Assembly: GCF_002807055.1 (NCBI RefSeq)
Contig: NZ_NIXN01000009.1
Span: 1 to 64,000 of the forward strand
From: Confluentibacter citreus
Lineage (GTDB): Bacteria > Bacteroidota > Bacteroidia > Flavobacteriales > Flavobacteriaceae
DNA length: 64,000 nt
Direction: 5' to 3'
Shown here piece by piece: positions 35,121 through 44,245 of the stretch. The position numbers and the translations under genes are program-made. The notes under the pieces were generated by a model. That model was not told the origin of the DNA. It did not search any database and saw only the letters and a program-made list of their open reading frames with translations. How positions within the stretch are numbered: the first letter of the stretch is position 1; every line of letters begins with the position of its first letter.

Positions 35121-35928
35121 ACAGTAAAATTCTTAAAAATAAATATATAAATGGAGCCGCAAAAATAATACTATCTAAACGGTCAAGCAAACCGCCATGG
35201 CCCGGCATAATGGCGCCACTGTCTTTAACATTTGCCTGTCGCTTAAACTTGGATTCTATTAAATCTCCCAAGGTTCCAAAAACACTAACAATAATACTTA
35301 AAACAAGCCAGCTTGTAAAGCTTAAAGTTTGTGTAAAGGTAGCAATAAAATAACTTGCAATGCATGAAAAAAATAGACCTCCTAAAAATCCTTCAACGGT
35401 TTTTTTTGGTGAAATTTTTTCAAAAAGCTTTTGCTTTCCAAATTTTTTCCCAATTAAGAAAGCAAAAGTGTCGTTTGTCCAAACTAATATAAAGGCACCT
35501 AACAATATGTAAGGGTGGTATTCATCATGGAAATGTGCAATTAAAATCAAAAAAACAAAAGCACTGGATATATAGAAAGTGGTTAAAATAAATCGTTTTG
35601 AACTAAAGAGTGGAATGGTTTTTTCTGAAAATAAATCCTTTATTAAAAAGAGATTCACAAAAATACTCAAGACTGTTAAAATTTGGGTTGACTCATCCAA
35701 TCCTCTTGAATTTGAAGACAATTTCCAATAACCAAAAATGGCATAAAGAATGATAAAAATGATGTAAGGAACGCGGCTTTTAAGTTGAATGAGTTTATTG
35801 AATTCTATCAGGCAAATGATGCCAAAAACAAATAATACTATAATTAATGCCAGTTGAAACTTAAAGGAAATCAATAAGAGCAAAATGTAAAGCAAACCAG
35901 AAAAGGAACGTATTATTATTTCTTTCAT
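35110..35928 (-). CDS. cdsA: Phosphatidate cytidylyltransferase
   Basis: Makes CDP-diacylglycerol, the precursor used by phosphatidylserine and other phospholipid synthases. The 272-residue membrane protein has several helices and the family signature near the C-terminus: ISPKKTVEGFLGG (about residue 178), DLIESKFKRQANVKDSG, and MPGHGGLLDRLDS. It precedes psd with an overlap, so CDP-diacylglycerol and phosphatidylethanolamine enzymes are co-expressed. Confidence 0.93.
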   Translation of the reverse strand: MKEIIIRSFSGLLYILLLLISFKFQLALIIVLFVFGIICLIEFNKLIQLKSRVPYIIFIILYAIFGYWKLSSNSRGLDESTQILTVLSIFVNLFLIKDLFSEKTIPLFSSKRFILTTFYISSAFVFLILIAHFHDEYHPYILLGAFILVWTNDTFAFLIGKKFGKQKLFEKISPKKTVEGFLGGLFFSCIASYFIATFTQTLSFTSWLVLSIIVSVFGTLGDLIESKFKRQANVKDSGAIMPGHGGLLDRLDSIIFAAPFIYLFLRILLYVS

Positions 35929-35947
35929 TCAGAGATTATGTTTGCTT

Positions 35948-36559
35948 TTATAGATCTTCTAAAAGCAATAAATATAAGTTTTTAGAACTACTACCATAGC
36001 TTAAAAAATCTTTTTCATCAATACTGGATTTAAAGTGCTTTATGGTTGTTATGTTGGTAGGAATTCGTTGTTTGTTTTTAGATTTTATGCCTCTTAAGCC
36101 TTCGCCTATATTTTCAGTAATTTGGCTAGTAGTTGCAAATACAATAAAGTTTAAGGGGAGTTCAGGAAGTTTTTTTTCAAAAATTTGGTTAGAACTAATT
36201 AGTAAAGAGCCATCATTTGCTATTAAGTTTTCACAAGTTGTTAGGAATATGAAGGCTTCGTTTATGGAATTTGTAGCTTCTAAATTAGTATCTTTAAATT
36301 TGTCCTTTAAATTTTTATCAAGAATGAGCACTTTCTTTTCTTCCCACTTATTTTCTTCTATAATGTTATATAAGTTTTCAAAAACTTCATCTAAACTATC
36401 ACAATATAGAAACTTGCCTCCATTGGCTTTAAAGTTTATGGTAAACTTTTCATCAATGGGGAGTTTGATTTCGGGCATATACTTGCCTCTTTGATTGGCT
36501 TTTAACTCGCTTTCTGTTTGATCAGATTTTGAACCAAAAAATTTTTTAAAAAGACTCAT
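35948..36559 (-). CDS. LUD-domain (LutC/YkgG-like) protein
   Basis: The 203-residue protein has a LUD domain with the ending GLRGIKSKNKQ and ATTSQITENIGEG. In lactate utilisation, LutC-type LUD proteins work with LutA and LutB; here no partners are nearby and the gene sits in front of cdsA. In Flavobacteria this gene is commonly found next to ftsH and the phospholipid genes, with no proven role. Confidence 0.75.
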   Translation of the reverse strand: MSLFKKFFGSKSDQTESELKANQRGKYMPEIKLPIDEKFTINFKANGGKFLYCDSLDEVFENLYNIIEENKWEEKKVLILDKNLKDKFKDTNLEATNSINEAFIFLTTCENLIANDGSLLISSNQIFEKKLPELPLNFIVFATTSQITENIGEGLRGIKSKNKQRIPTNITTIKHFKSSIDEKDFLSYGSSSKNLYLLLLEDL

Positions 36560-36606
36560 TCAGATTATTGCTATTAACTCAATTATATTGGGCTTCATCA
36601 AATATA

Positions 36607-36646
36607 AAAAATCTTAAATTAACCATACGATTAATTTAAGATTTTT
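36607..36646 (-). terminator. Terminator after ftsH
   Basis: A 16-base perfect stem, with arms at 36607-36622 (AAAAATCTTAAATTAA) and 36631-36646, encloses an eight-base loop. It lies 27 bases past the ftsH stop, and its minus-strand end is a T-run. It should separate ftsH from the LUD-cdsA-psd genes. Confidence 0.75.
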
Positions 36647-36672
36647 ACTAAAACGTTAACAAATATTTAGAA

Positions 36673-38613
36673 TTATTTAGTTGGACCTTCTCTGTCTTCA
36701 ACTACAAAAGGGCGACTTCCAAATATTTTCTCAAGATTATCTTTAAAAATCACTTCTTTTTCAAGAAGAACTTCCGCCAATTGTATGAGTTTATCCTTAT
36801 TTACCTCGAGTAAATTTATAGCACGTCTATATTGGTTTTCAATAATATCTGAAATCTCTTTATCAATTAATTCGGCGGTTTTTTCGCTGTAAGGTTTTGT
36901 AAAACCATATTCGTTTTGTCCAGAAGAATCATAATAGGTTAAATTCCCAACTTTATCGCTTAAGCCATAAATGGTTACCATGGCTCTGGCTTGTTTTGTG
37001 ACTTTTTCCAAATCACTTAAAGCACCAGTTGATATTTTATCGAACATCACTTTTTCAGCAGCACGTCCACCAAGGGCAGCGCACATTTCATCCAACATTT
37101 GTTCTGGATGCACAATTAAGCGTTCTTCTGGTAAATACCAAGCAGCACCTAAAGAACGTCCACGTGGCACAATGGTTACTTTTACCAATGGCGCCGCATG
37201 CTCTAACATCCAGCTAACGGTAGCATGTCCAGCTTCATGATAGGCAACAGCTCTTTTTTCGCTGGGGGTAATGATTTTATTTTTCTTTTCTAAACCACCA
37301 ATAATTCTGTCAACAGCATCTAGAAAATCTTGTTTATCTACAAATTTTTTGCCATTTCTAGCGGCAATTAATGCAGCTTCGTTACAAACATTTGCAATAT
37401 CTGCTCCAGAGAATCCTGGGGTTTGTCTAGATAAAAAATCCAAGTCTAAATCTTTTTCTTTTTTAAGAGGTCTTAAATGAACTTCGAAAATTTCTTTTCG
37501 CTCTCTAATATCCGGTAAATCAACAAAAATTTGTCTGTCAAAACGACCAGCGCGCATTAAGGCTTTATCTAAAATATCAGCTCTATTGGTTGCTGCAAGA
37601 ACAATAACATTGGTGTTTGTTCCAAAACCATCCATTTCAGTTAATAACTGATTCAGTGTGTTTTCACGTTCATCATTACTGCCAGACATGGCATTTTTCC
37701 CTCTAGCACGACCAATAGCATCAATTTCATCAATAAAAATAATGGATGGTGATTTTTCTTTGGCTTGTTTAAATAAATCTCGAACTCTAGAAGCTCCTAC
37801 ACCTACAAACATTTCCACAAAATCTGAACCAGATAATGAGAAGAACGGTACTTTAGCTTCACCTGCTACGGCTCTTGCCAATAGGGTTTTTCCTGTTCCT
37901 GGAGGGCCAACAAGTAAAGCGCCTTTTGGGATTTTTCCACCAAGTGTGGTGTATTTTTCTGGAAACCTAAGAAAGTCTACAATTTCTTGAACTTCTTCTT
38001 TAGCGCCTTCAAGTCCAGCAACATCCTTAAAAGTAGTTTTTACTTCTGTGTTTTGGTCAAAAAGTTTTGCTTTGGATTTTCCGATATTAAAAATCTGTCC
38101 GCCAGCACCCCCGCCAGCACCACCAGACATACGTCGCATGATAAAAATCCATACCCCAATTAAAAGTATGAATGGCAATAAGCCTAAAAGGAAATCGGTT
38201 AAATGATTTTCTTCTGTAATATATACTGGCTCTAGATTAAGATTATTGTCCTCAATAACTTTATTTAATTTATTTTGAAAAATCTCAAGTTCTCCAAATT
38301 CAAACTTATAATTAGGAAGTTTGGTTGCAGTAGGCAAAAGTGTATTAGGTTTGGATTTTTTATGGATTTCCTGTTCTTCAGCTTCTTTGGTAAGATACAC
38401 TTTGGCAAGTCTTCGGTTTACAATCTCAACTTTATCAACATCACCGTTTTCAACAAATTTAAAAAATTCGGTAGGGTTGGTTATGCTTCCGTCTTCATAA
38501 CCACTACTGTTAAATATTTGAAAGCCAATAAAAATGGCCAATGCAATACCATAAATCCAATAAGGATTGAATTTAGGTTTGTTTTCTTTTATGTTTTTCT
38601 TTTCGTTTGCCAT
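36673..38613 (-). CDS. ftsH: ATP-dependent zinc metalloprotease FtsH
   Basis: The 646-residue membrane AAA protease degrades misfolded membrane proteins. It has an N-terminal helix (about 17-33), a periplasmic domain, a second helix (about 135-157), a Gly-rich linker, Walker [17 protein letters not shown], Walker [10 protein letters not shown], an SRH region and the zinc motif HEAGH ([12 protein letters not shown], about residue 458). The length is typical. It is eight bases downstream of rsfS on the same strand, so they form an operon. Confidence 0.97.
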   Translation of the reverse strand: MANEKKNIKENKPKFNPYWIYGIALAIFIGFQIFNSSGYEDGSITNPTEFFKFVENGDVDKVEIVNRRLAKVYLTKEAEEQEIHKKSKPNTLLPTATKLPNYKFEFGELEIFQNKLNKVIEDNNLNLEPVYITEENHLTDFLLGLLPFILLIGVWIFIMRRMSGGAGGGAGGQIFNIGKSKAKLFDQNTEVKTTFKDVAGLEGAKEEVQEIVDFLRFPEKYTTLGGKIPKGALLVGPPGTGKTLLARAVAGEAKVPFFSLSGSDFVEMFVGVGASRVRDLFKQAKEKSPSIIFIDEIDAIGRARGKNAMSGSNDERENTLNQLLTEMDGFGTNTNVIVLAATNRADILDKALMRAGRFDRQIFVDLPDIRERKEIFEVHLRPLKKEKDLDLDFLSRQTPGFSGADIANVCNEAALIAARNGKKFVDKQDFLDAVDRIIGGLEKKNKIITPSEKRAVAYHEAGHATVSWMLEHAAPLVKVTIVPRGRSLGAAWYLPEERLIVHPEQMLDEMCAALGGRAAEKVMFDKISTGALSDLEKVTKQARAMVTIYGLSDKVGNLTYYDSSGQNEYGFTKPYSEKTAELIDKEISDIIENQYRRAINLLEVNKDKLIQLAEVLLEKEVIFKDNLEKIFGSRPFVVEDREGPTK

Positions 38614-38620
38614 GAATTAT

Positions 38621-38992
38621 TTAGTAACTGGTTTTTATTACTGTTGATTTTGCATCGCCCCAAAGTCCTTCAATATCATAATACTCCCTAATATGTTTTT
38701 GGAAAACATGCACAGCAATATTTACATAATCTATTAAAACCCATTCGGCATTATCTGCACCTTCAACATGCCATGGGTGGTCTTTGAGTTCTTTGCTTAC
38801 TTTTTTCTGAATGGAGTTTACTATAGCGTTCACTTGCGTGTTTGAAGTACCTTCGCAAATTACAAAATAGTCACAAACCGTATTTTCAATATCTCTTAAG
38901 TCTAAAATATTTATTTCCTTGCCCTTAACGTCTTCAATACCACTTATTATTGCAGATATTAATTGGTCTGCGCTTACATTTTTTTTCGCCAT
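38621..38992 (-). CDS. rsfS: Ribosome silencing factor RsfS
   Basis: The 123-residue RsfS/YbeB protein binds ribosomal protein uL14 and blocks subunit joining when nutrients are short. The core is DLRDIENTVCDYFVICEGTSNTQV (about residues 25-48), followed by HPWHVEGADNAEWVLIDYVNIAVHVF. It starts the rsfS-ftsH operon and is divergent from birA. Confidence 0.95.
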   Translation of the reverse strand: MAKKNVSADQLISAIISGIEDVKGKEINILDLRDIENTVCDYFVICEGTSNTQVNAIVNSIQKKVSKELKDHPWHVEGADNAEWVLIDYVNIAVHVFQKHIREYYDIEGLWGDAKSTVIKTSY

Positions 38993-39011
38993 TAATTATA
39001 TTTAATTTGTG

Positions 39012-39019
39012 CAAAGTTA
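39012..39019 (-). promoter_or_regulatory. Putative -7 box for rsfS-ftsH
   Basis: CAAAGTTA on the plus strand is TAACTTTG on the minus strand, fitting TAnnTTTG, 20 bases before the rsfS start. No CAA is placed for a good -33 element. It lies in the 93-base divergent gap shared with birA. Confidence 0.45.
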
Positions 39020-39085
39020 TTATTTTTTTAGTTCTTTATGCTTTAAAATAATCATAAGATTTTATCTCAATAAAATAACTTCTGA

Positions 39086-39817
39086 ATGCGTATAATCAAA
39101 CTTAATGCCATCGATTCTACAAATAGCTATATGCGAAGGTTAAGTAGCGAAGAAAATCTAGAAGATTATACCATAGTTACGGCTAAACACCAAACACATG
39201 GAAGAGGACAAATGGGTACTGTTTGGAGTTCGGAAAATTCAAAAAACCTCATGTTTAGTGTGTTTAAAGATACTTCCAAGTTCCATGTGGAATACCCTTT
39301 TTTAATAAGCATGGTTACATCTTTAGCGATATTAAAAACATTGCAAAGTTTTTCTATAACTAAGTTAACTATTAAATGGCCTAACGACATTTTGTCAGAA
39401 GACAAAAAAATTTGTGGTATACTAATAGAAAATGTCATAAAACAAAACAGTCTAAGTAATACCATTATTGGTATTGGATTGAATGTGAATCAAACCGAAT
39501 TTGATCATTTGCCTAAAGCATCCTCTTTAAAATTGATAACAGGTAATGTATTTGATTTAGAAGAAGTTTTAGTTGAAACCATAAAAAATTTAAAGCATTA
39601 CTTTAAGATTTTAAAGAGAGGAGATTATGGCACTTTGAAAACGGATTATGAAATGTATCTTTTCAGGAAAGATAAACCCTCCACGTTTAAAGATAGCGAA
39701 GGGTTCATATTCTCTGGATATATTAAAAATGTGACTTTATTTGGAAATCTTCAGGTGCTTCTTGAAGATGATGTTATAAAAGAATTCGATTTAAAAGATA
39801 TTACGCTTATGTATTAA
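39086..39817 (+). CDS. birA: Biotin-[acetyl-CoA-carboxylase] ligase
   Basis: Attaches biotin to carrier proteins. The 243-residue protein has the ligase domain with the biotinyl-AMP loop GRGQMGTVWSS (about residues 39-49), KWPNDIL (about 98) and KICGILIEN, and a small C-terminal domain. It lacks the N-terminal winged helix, so it should not act as a repressor. A likely client is the carrier encoded at 16071. Its stop overlaps the stop of the convergent gene by four bases. Confidence 0.93.
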   Translation: MRIIKLNAIDSTNSYMRRLSSEENLEDYTIVTAKHQTHGRGQMGTVWSSENSKNLMFSVFKDTSKFHVEYPFLISMVTSLAILKTLQSFSITKLTIKWPNDILSEDKKICGILIENVIKQNSLSNTIIGIGLNVNQTEFDHLPKASSLKLITGNVFDLEEVLVETIKNLKHYFKILKRGDYGTLKTDYEMYLFRKDKPSTFKDSEGFIFSGYIKNVTLFGNLQVLLEDDVIKEFDLKDITLMY

Positions 39818-40209
39818 ATAGCCTTTGGAATGCTTGTGGCTAGTGTTTCAATAAATTTTCCAATGGGACCTTTTATCATCATGGACATCATAGGGTTAAA
39901 ATCGCCACTAAAGTGCAATTGAACATCGCTTGACGTTTCAGAAACAGTATCAATATTCGCTGTTAATGAAAAATCCAATTTTCCGCCAGCGGCACCAAGA
40001 ACAATTTTATTTGGAGGAATCACGTCTTTCTTTTTAAGGATTATTTCGGGCATTCCTTTTAGAGCGAACAAAAAAGTATCATCGCTTAAAACTTCAAATT
40101 TACTAATGCTTTCTGGCATTAGGGATTCAAAATTTTTAATGTCGGATAAAAAGTTGAAAACATCTTCTGATGATTTTTCAATACTAACTTTAGGCGATTC
40201 TAAATTCAT
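39814..40209 (-). CDS. SRPBCC-fold small protein
   Basis: The 131-residue protein has the SRPBCC/START-like pattern: an N-terminal helix-start ESPKVSIEKSSEDVFNFLSDIKNF, a beta-rich middle and a C-terminal amphipathic helix (PIGKFIETLATSIPKAI). Such proteins bind small hydrophobic ligands. It lies between birA and pyrE with no obvious functional link, and the ligand is unknown. Confidence 0.65.
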   Translation of the reverse strand: MNLESPKVSIEKSSEDVFNFLSDIKNFESLMPESISKFEVLSDDTFLFALKGMPEIILKKKDVIPPNKIVLGAAGGKLDFSLTANIDTVSETSSDVQLHFSGDFNPMMSMMIKGPIGKFIETLATSIPKAI

Positions 40210-40309
40210 GATGTTGTTAAGCTGTTATTTGTTTGTTGTTAAGCTGTTAAGTTGACTGAAATTGTTTTCTGCCAAATGACTTTATAACTAAACACCAAAC
40301 ATCTTTATA

Positions 40310-40954
40310 TTATTTTATGTTCCATTCACTCGGGTTGGCATTCCATTCTGATAAGGTTTTTAACTCCTTTTCAGAAATATAATTGGTTGCCAAAGCCTGC
40401 TCAAGCAAATTTTCGTAATTACTTAATGTATAAAGGTTGACGTTTTCTTTTTTAAAATTTTCTTCAGCAACATCAAATCCATAAGTAAAAATGGCCACCA
40501 TGCCTTTTACATTAATTTTAGCTTCTTTTAAAGCCATAACGGCATTTAAACTACTTTTTCCAGTGCTGATTAAATCTTCAACAACCACAACATTTTGTCC
40601 TTTTTCAATAAACCCTTCAATCTGGTTCTGTCTTCCGTGGCCTTTAGCTTCCGGCCTAACGTAAATAAACGGCAATCCCATATATTCTGCAACCAGCATG
40701 CCAATGCCAATAGCGCCCGTAGCAACACCGGCAATAACATCAGGCTTGCCATATTGTTTTTCAATTTGATGGCTCATCGTTTCACGAATATAATTTCTTA
40801 TGGTAGGAAACGATAATATGATTCGATTATCACAATATATAGGAGATTTCCATCCTGAAGCCCAAGTAAAAGGCTTTTTAGGGCTAAGTTTTATGGCATT
40901 AATCTGCAATAATACCTCAGCTGTTTTTCGGGCTATTTCTTTGTTAAAAATCAT
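40310..40954 (-). CDS. pyrE: Orotate phosphoribosyltransferase
   Basis: Converts orotate and PRPP to OMP in pyrimidine synthesis. The 214-residue protein has FTWASGWKSPIYCDNR (about residues 29-44) and the PRPP motif NVVVVEDLISTGKSS (about 125-139). The frame is open to 41080, but the upstream part is not conserved-looking and the ATG at 40954 (MIFNKEIARKTAE) gives the normal length. It is divergent from the NUDIX gene. Confidence 0.93.
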   Translation of the reverse strand: MIFNKEIARKTAEVLLQINAIKLSPKKPFTWASGWKSPIYCDNRIILSFPTIRNYIRETMSHQIEKQYGKPDVIAGVATGAIGIGMLVAEYMGLPFIYVRPEAKGHGRQNQIEGFIEKGQNVVVVEDLISTGKSSLNAVMALKEAKINVKGMVAIFTYGFDVAEENFKKENVNLYTLSNYENLLEQALATNYISEKELKTLSEWNANPSEWNIK

Positions 40955-41026
40955 AGGTTCAAAAATACACATAAATTTAATTTCACCTAGAAGTAAGTTA
41001 TGAACAAAATAATTTTTTAAGTTTCG

Positions 41027-41055
41027 TTGATTTGAAATGAAAAATGATATTTTTA
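41027..41055 (+). promoter_or_regulatory. Putative promoter of the NUDIX gene
   Basis: TTG at 41027-41029 and TATTTTTA at 41048-41055 are 18 bases apart, close to the Bacteroidota pattern with one mismatch at the last base. The ATG follows at 41084. Confidence 0.4.
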
Positions 41056-41083
41056 CAAAAGTTGAATTTGTTAAATACAAAAC

Positions 41084-41665
41084 ATGTATAAAGTTTTTGT
41101 TAATGATAAGCCCATTATTTTAACCACTATTGAAGAACCGGAAACGTACTTTAAAAATTTTGACCTTAAATTCGTTAAGTTAAATAAGGTTGTTAGAGAG
41201 CTTATGGCAACAGACTTGCAAGAAGTACGATTTATTCATAAAAATGAGGATAAATTGCTAAAAAAATTCTTAAAAAAACTGCCAAATGTAATTGCTGGTG
41301 GTGGCAAGGTATATAATGATAAAGGTGATGTTTTGTTTATTTATAGAAATGATAAATGGGATTTGCCAAAAGGTAAAATTGAAGGCGTTGAAAGTATTGA
41401 AGAAACCGCTATACGTGAGGTTATGGAAGAAACAGGTGTTGCCGGATTGGAAATTATAAAACCTTTAGAAACGACTTATCATATTTTTAAACGAAACGGA
41501 CGGTACAAAATAAAAATAACCTACTGGTTTGAGATGAAAACCAGTTTTTCCGGCGATTTGTATGCCCAAGAATTTGAAGGTATCACTAAAGTAGCCTGGC
41601 TAAATCCAGAACAAGTAAAAGAAGCGCTTAAAAATTCTTACGCAAATATTAAGTTATTGATATGA
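41084..41665 (+). CDS. NUDIX hydrolase
   Basis: The 193-residue protein carries a complete NUDIX box: GKIEGVESIEETAIREVMEE followed by TGV, which fits Gx5Ex7REUxEExGU, at about residues 107-129. Enzymes of this class hydrolyse nucleoside diphosphate derivatives. An N-terminal extension of about 70 residues precedes the domain. It is divergent from pyrE. The substrate cannot be named. Confidence 0.88.
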   Translation: MYKVFVNDKPIILTTIEEPETYFKNFDLKFVKLNKVVRELMATDLQEVRFIHKNEDKLLKKFLKKLPNVIAGGGKVYNDKGDVLFIYRNDKWDLPKGKIEGVESIEETAIREVMEETGVAGLEIIKPLETTYHIFKRNGRYKIKITYWFEMKTSFSGDLYAQEFEGITKVAWLNPEQVKEALKNSYANIKLLI

Positions 41666-41789
41666 TTCTTAATGTTTTAACTTAAATTCTAAAAATTGCT
41701 CAAAAAATATAGTCTAATTATACGTTTTTATTAAAAAAACTGTTATTTTTAGTCAGTAAATTGTCTATAATATTGAACAAATTGCACCG

Positions 41790-41827
41790 CAGTTTTATTT
41801 AATTAAAACTGTTTGCGATTTTTTTTT
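41790..41827 (+). terminator. Putative terminator after the NUDIX gene
   Basis: CAGTTTT (41790-41796) pairs with AAAACTG (41805-41811); a short TTTGCGA spacer and a run of T follow to 41827. It lies about 125 bases after the NUDIX stop. The spacer before the T-run weakens the call. Confidence 0.4.
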
Positions 41828-41855
41828 GTAATTCTCTCAAACATAAAATATTTAT

Positions 41856-42242
41856 ATGAAGAGTTATAGACTGTCGTTTGCTACCATTTTACTACTTGAA
41901 AAAAATTTAGCTGAAGTTATTATTGATGAAGGCACCATTATGGATGAAATTATGGTAGATGAATATCATGATTTTTTGCTCAATAATTTATCAGCTCCCT
42001 TTTCTCTAATAATCAATAAAAAACATTGCTATTCCTATACATTTGAGGCTCAAAAAACAATTTGTAATTTAAAGGAAATTCACCTTATAGCGGTAGTGGT
42101 TACTACTAATGGTGCCTTAATGTCAACCCAAACATTGATAAAAATAAATGAAAAAAATAATTGGAATATTGAGTTGTTTCAAGAAAGGGATTTAGCACTT
42201 GAATGGATCTATAGTTTTAATAGTTATTCACGTATAGTCTAG
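41856..42242 (+). CDS. Small protein of unknown function
   Basis: The 128-residue protein begins MKSYRLSFATILLLEKNLAE and has a strand-helix-strand pattern; ELFQERDLALEWI near the end recalls the STAS-like SpoIIAA-fold proteins that are common and duplicated in Flavobacteria. There is no signal peptide or catalytic motif. It ends in front of a degenerate repeat tract and converges on coaD. The function is not known. Confidence 0.65.
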   Translation: MKSYRLSFATILLLEKNLAEVIIDEGTIMDEIMVDEYHDFLLNNLSAPFSLIINKKHCYSYTFEAQKTICNLKEIHLIAVVVTTNGALMSTQTLIKINEKNNWNIELFQERDLALEWIYSFNSYSRIV

Positions 42243-42345
42243 ATAAGATAATAGATTAAAGACGATAGACTATAGATAGGAGACGATAGATAAAAGAAAA
42301 AGATAATAGACTTAAGATGATAGACAATAGATAGAAGATGCCATA
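42243..42345. repeat. Degenerate tandem repeat rich in GATAGA
   Basis: Irregular copies of GAYGATAGA and ATAGAT, spaced about 18-22 bases apart (for example GACGATAGACTATAGATAGG, then GACGATAGATAAAAG), fill the gap between two convergent genes. The following bases to 42396 are C-rich without coding or hairpin features. It is too degenerate for a CRISPR. Confidence 0.5.
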
Positions 42346-42396
42346 ACTAACAACCCCAGTCCCAATAGCCAAAACCTAACACCTAGTACCCAAAAT

Positions 42397-42852
42397 TCAC
42401 TTCATCCTCACACTTTCAGGAACAAGCACCGTATAATCCCCATTATTTTTAATAACATCCCTCACAATGCTAGAGCTTATATAGGATGTGCTGGCGGCCG
42501 TTAATAAAAATACGGTTTCAATCTTAGAAAGTTTTCTGTTGGTATGTGCTATTGCTTTTTCAAATTCAAAATCTGCGGGATTTCTAAGGCCACGTAAAAT
42601 AAATGGTACTTTAATTTCTTTACAAAACTGCACCGTTAAACCCTCGTAGGTCATCACTTTTACCCTCGGTTCGTTTTTAAAAGCATCTTCAATGAATTTT
42701 TTACGCTCTTCTAAAGAGAACATGTATTTTTTTTCAGAATTAATTCCGATGGAGACAATAACTTCATCAAACAATTCTATACCACGTTTAATAATATCGT
42801 AGTGCCCTAGCGTAATGGGGTCAAAAGACCCTGGAAATATGGCTCGTTTCAT
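42397..42852 (-). CDS. coaD: Pantetheine-phosphate adenylyltransferase
   Basis: Makes dephospho-CoA from phosphopantetheine. The 151-residue protein has the nucleotidyltransferase motif FPGSFDPITLGHYDI (about residues 6-20, with the HxGH-like T/H pair) and the C-terminal YISSSIVRDVIKNNG. Length is near the family norm. A paired palindromic repeat lies directly upstream, between coaD and ddl. Confidence 0.95.
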   Translation of the reverse strand: MKRAIFPGSFDPITLGHYDIIKRGIELFDEVIVSIGINSEKKYMFSLEERKKFIEDAFKNEPRVKVMTYEGLTVQFCKEIKVPFILRGLRNPADFEFEKAIAHTNRKLSKIETVFLLTAASTSYISSSIVRDVIKNNGDYTVLVPESVRMK

Positions 42853-42857
42853 TTTTT

Positions 42858-42922
42858 GTCATTCCTGCGAAGGCAGGAATCTTTTTAATTTCTAATGGAT
42901 TCCGCATTAATTGCGGAATGAC
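42858..42922. repeat. Paired palindromic element between coaD and ddl
   Basis: Two hairpins stand back to back: ATTCCTGC-GAAG-GCAGGAAT (42861-42880) and ATTCCGCA-TTAAT-TGCGGAAT (42899-42919). The outer edges, GTCATTCC and GGAATGAC, are inverted copies of one another. The layout is that of a REP/BIME element. The same arm sequence occurs at 13512 and 53461. Confidence 0.75.
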
Positions 42923-42953
42923 AGTTTATTTAAAGATACTCAAATATAATTAA

Positions 42954-43928
42954 TTATTTCAAAGCCTCCTCAATAGCATTATCAAACAATTCGGCTAAAC
43001 TAATACCGGCAGCTTTGGCTTGTTGCGGTAAAATGCTTTCTTTGGTCAGACCCGGAATCGTGTTGACTTCCAATAAATGCGGTTCACCATTTTTAAATAT
43101 ATATTCACTTCTAGAGAAGCCTTTCATTTTCAAGGCTTCATACACTTGCTTGGCTATTTTGTTTACTTTATCTTCTTCCTCTTTGGTTAATCTGGCAGGT
43201 GTTATTTCTTGGGATTTTCCTTGATATTTAGCTTCATAATCAAAAAAATCATTTTCGCTCACAATCTCTGTAATGGGCAATACTTTAGTGGCTCCTTTAT
43301 AGGTGATAACACCAACAGAAACTTCTTTGCCATCTAAAAACGATTCAATGATAATTTCATCATCTTCCTTAAACGATACAGCTATAGCTTGTTGCAACTC
43401 CTCTTTTTTATACACTTTACTCACGCCAAAACTACTGCCCGCTTTATTGGCTTTCACAAAACAAGGCAACCCAACTTTTTTGATAATGGCATTTTCATCA
43501 ATAACATCGCCCAGATTTATATAGTAAGATTCTGCCGTTTTTATGCCATAAGGTTTTAAAACACTTAGGCAATCACGTTTATTAAAAGTGATGGAGGCTT
43601 GGTGCATATCACAAGCCGTTTGTGGGATGTTCAGCAATTTAAAGTACCCTTGCATGTGGCCATCTTCACCAGGTGAACCATGTATGGCATTAAACACACA
43701 ATCAAACGTTGTTTTTTGACCGTTTATGATAACCGAAAAATCATTTTTATCAATAGGAAATTCAGTTTCATTGTCATCAACATACACCCATTTGTCCTTG
43801 AAAATATGAACACGATACACATTGTATTTTGAGGCGTTTAAAGTTTCATAGACCACGTTTCCGCTTATCAAAGAGATTTTATATTCGCTGGAGTAGCCAC
43901 CCATAATGATGGCAATGTTCTTTTTCAT
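42954..43928 (-). CDS. ddl: D-alanine-D-alanine ligase
   Basis: Joins two D-alanines for peptidoglycan synthesis. The 324-residue ATP-grasp protein begins IAIIMGGYSSEYKISLISG, has the HGSPGEDG motif (about residue 85) and the ATP-grasp segments KANKAGSSFGVSKV and EVNTIPGLTKESILP. It precedes coaD on the same strand with a repeat element between them. Confidence 0.95.
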   Translation of the reverse strand: MKKNIAIIMGGYSSEYKISLISGNVVYETLNASKYNVYRVHIFKDKWVYVDDNETEFPIDKNDFSVIINGQKTTFDCVFNAIHGSPGEDGHMQGYFKLLNIPQTACDMHQASITFNKRDCLSVLKPYGIKTAESYYINLGDVIDENAIIKKVGLPCFVKANKAGSSFGVSKVYKKEELQQAIAVSFKEDDEIIIESFLDGKEVSVGVITYKGATKVLPITEIVSENDFFDYEAKYQGKSQEITPARLTKEEEDKVNKIAKQVYEALKMKGFSRSEYIFKNGEPHLLEVNTIPGLTKESILPQQAKAAGISLAELFDNAIEEALK

Positions 43929-44245
43929 ATGTAAATATTTATTGTTTTTTTGGTCATATGCAATTGCTTCGCCTGTTCGCTATCGCTCGGGTCGCATATC
44001 TTCATTGGTTGTTGCATCGAGTTTTAGTTATGCTCATTTCATGTCAATTTTTAAATAAATAATTAGTTTTAACCGTTTTGTAAAAATATCATTTATTTTT
44101 TCTAAAAGGAATCAAGGCAGATGAAATAATTACAAGAAACAGAAACCTTTTTATTTTGGATAAACGTAAACACAAAACCGAAAATTGAACGAATCGGATT
44201 TTTGAATCATATAATTTGTTTAGTTTTGTTAAATATTTTCAAGTC
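43929..44245. other. Intergenic region with a palindrome-flanked element
   Basis: This 317-base divergent gap has no ORF. ATATGC (43956-43961) and GCATAT (43994-43999) flank a GC-richer core with TTCGCCTGTTCGC and CTATCGCTCGG that resembles a dispersed intergenic element. The rest is AT-rich and holds the promoter of the PASTA gene at its right end. Confidence 0.4.
44202..44228 (+). promoter_or_regulatory. Putative promoter of the PASTA-domain gene
   Basis: TTG at 44202-44204 and TAGTTTTG at 44221-44228 are 16 bases apart, close to the Bacteroidota consensus. The expected transcription start lies after 44230, so translation must start at the ATG at 44246; an in-frame TTG at 44216 would be upstream of the transcript. 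Confidence 0.5.

Noticed and set aside
36971-37990. Several plus-strand frames opposite ftsH
   Set aside because: Shadow frames of a strongly conserved gene; no family motifs are visible.
40955-41080. N-terminal extension of pyrE to 41080
   Set aside because: The extra 42 residues do not resemble orotate phosphoribosyltransferases; the ATG at 40954 gives the standard length.
42243-42396. Possible CRISPR array
   Set aside because: Repeat units are irregular in length and sequence, have no unique spacers of constant size, and no cas genes are nearby.
44216-44245. TTG start for the PASTA protein
   Set aside because: A good promoter -7 box at 44221-44228 lies downstream of this codon, so the transcript would start after it.
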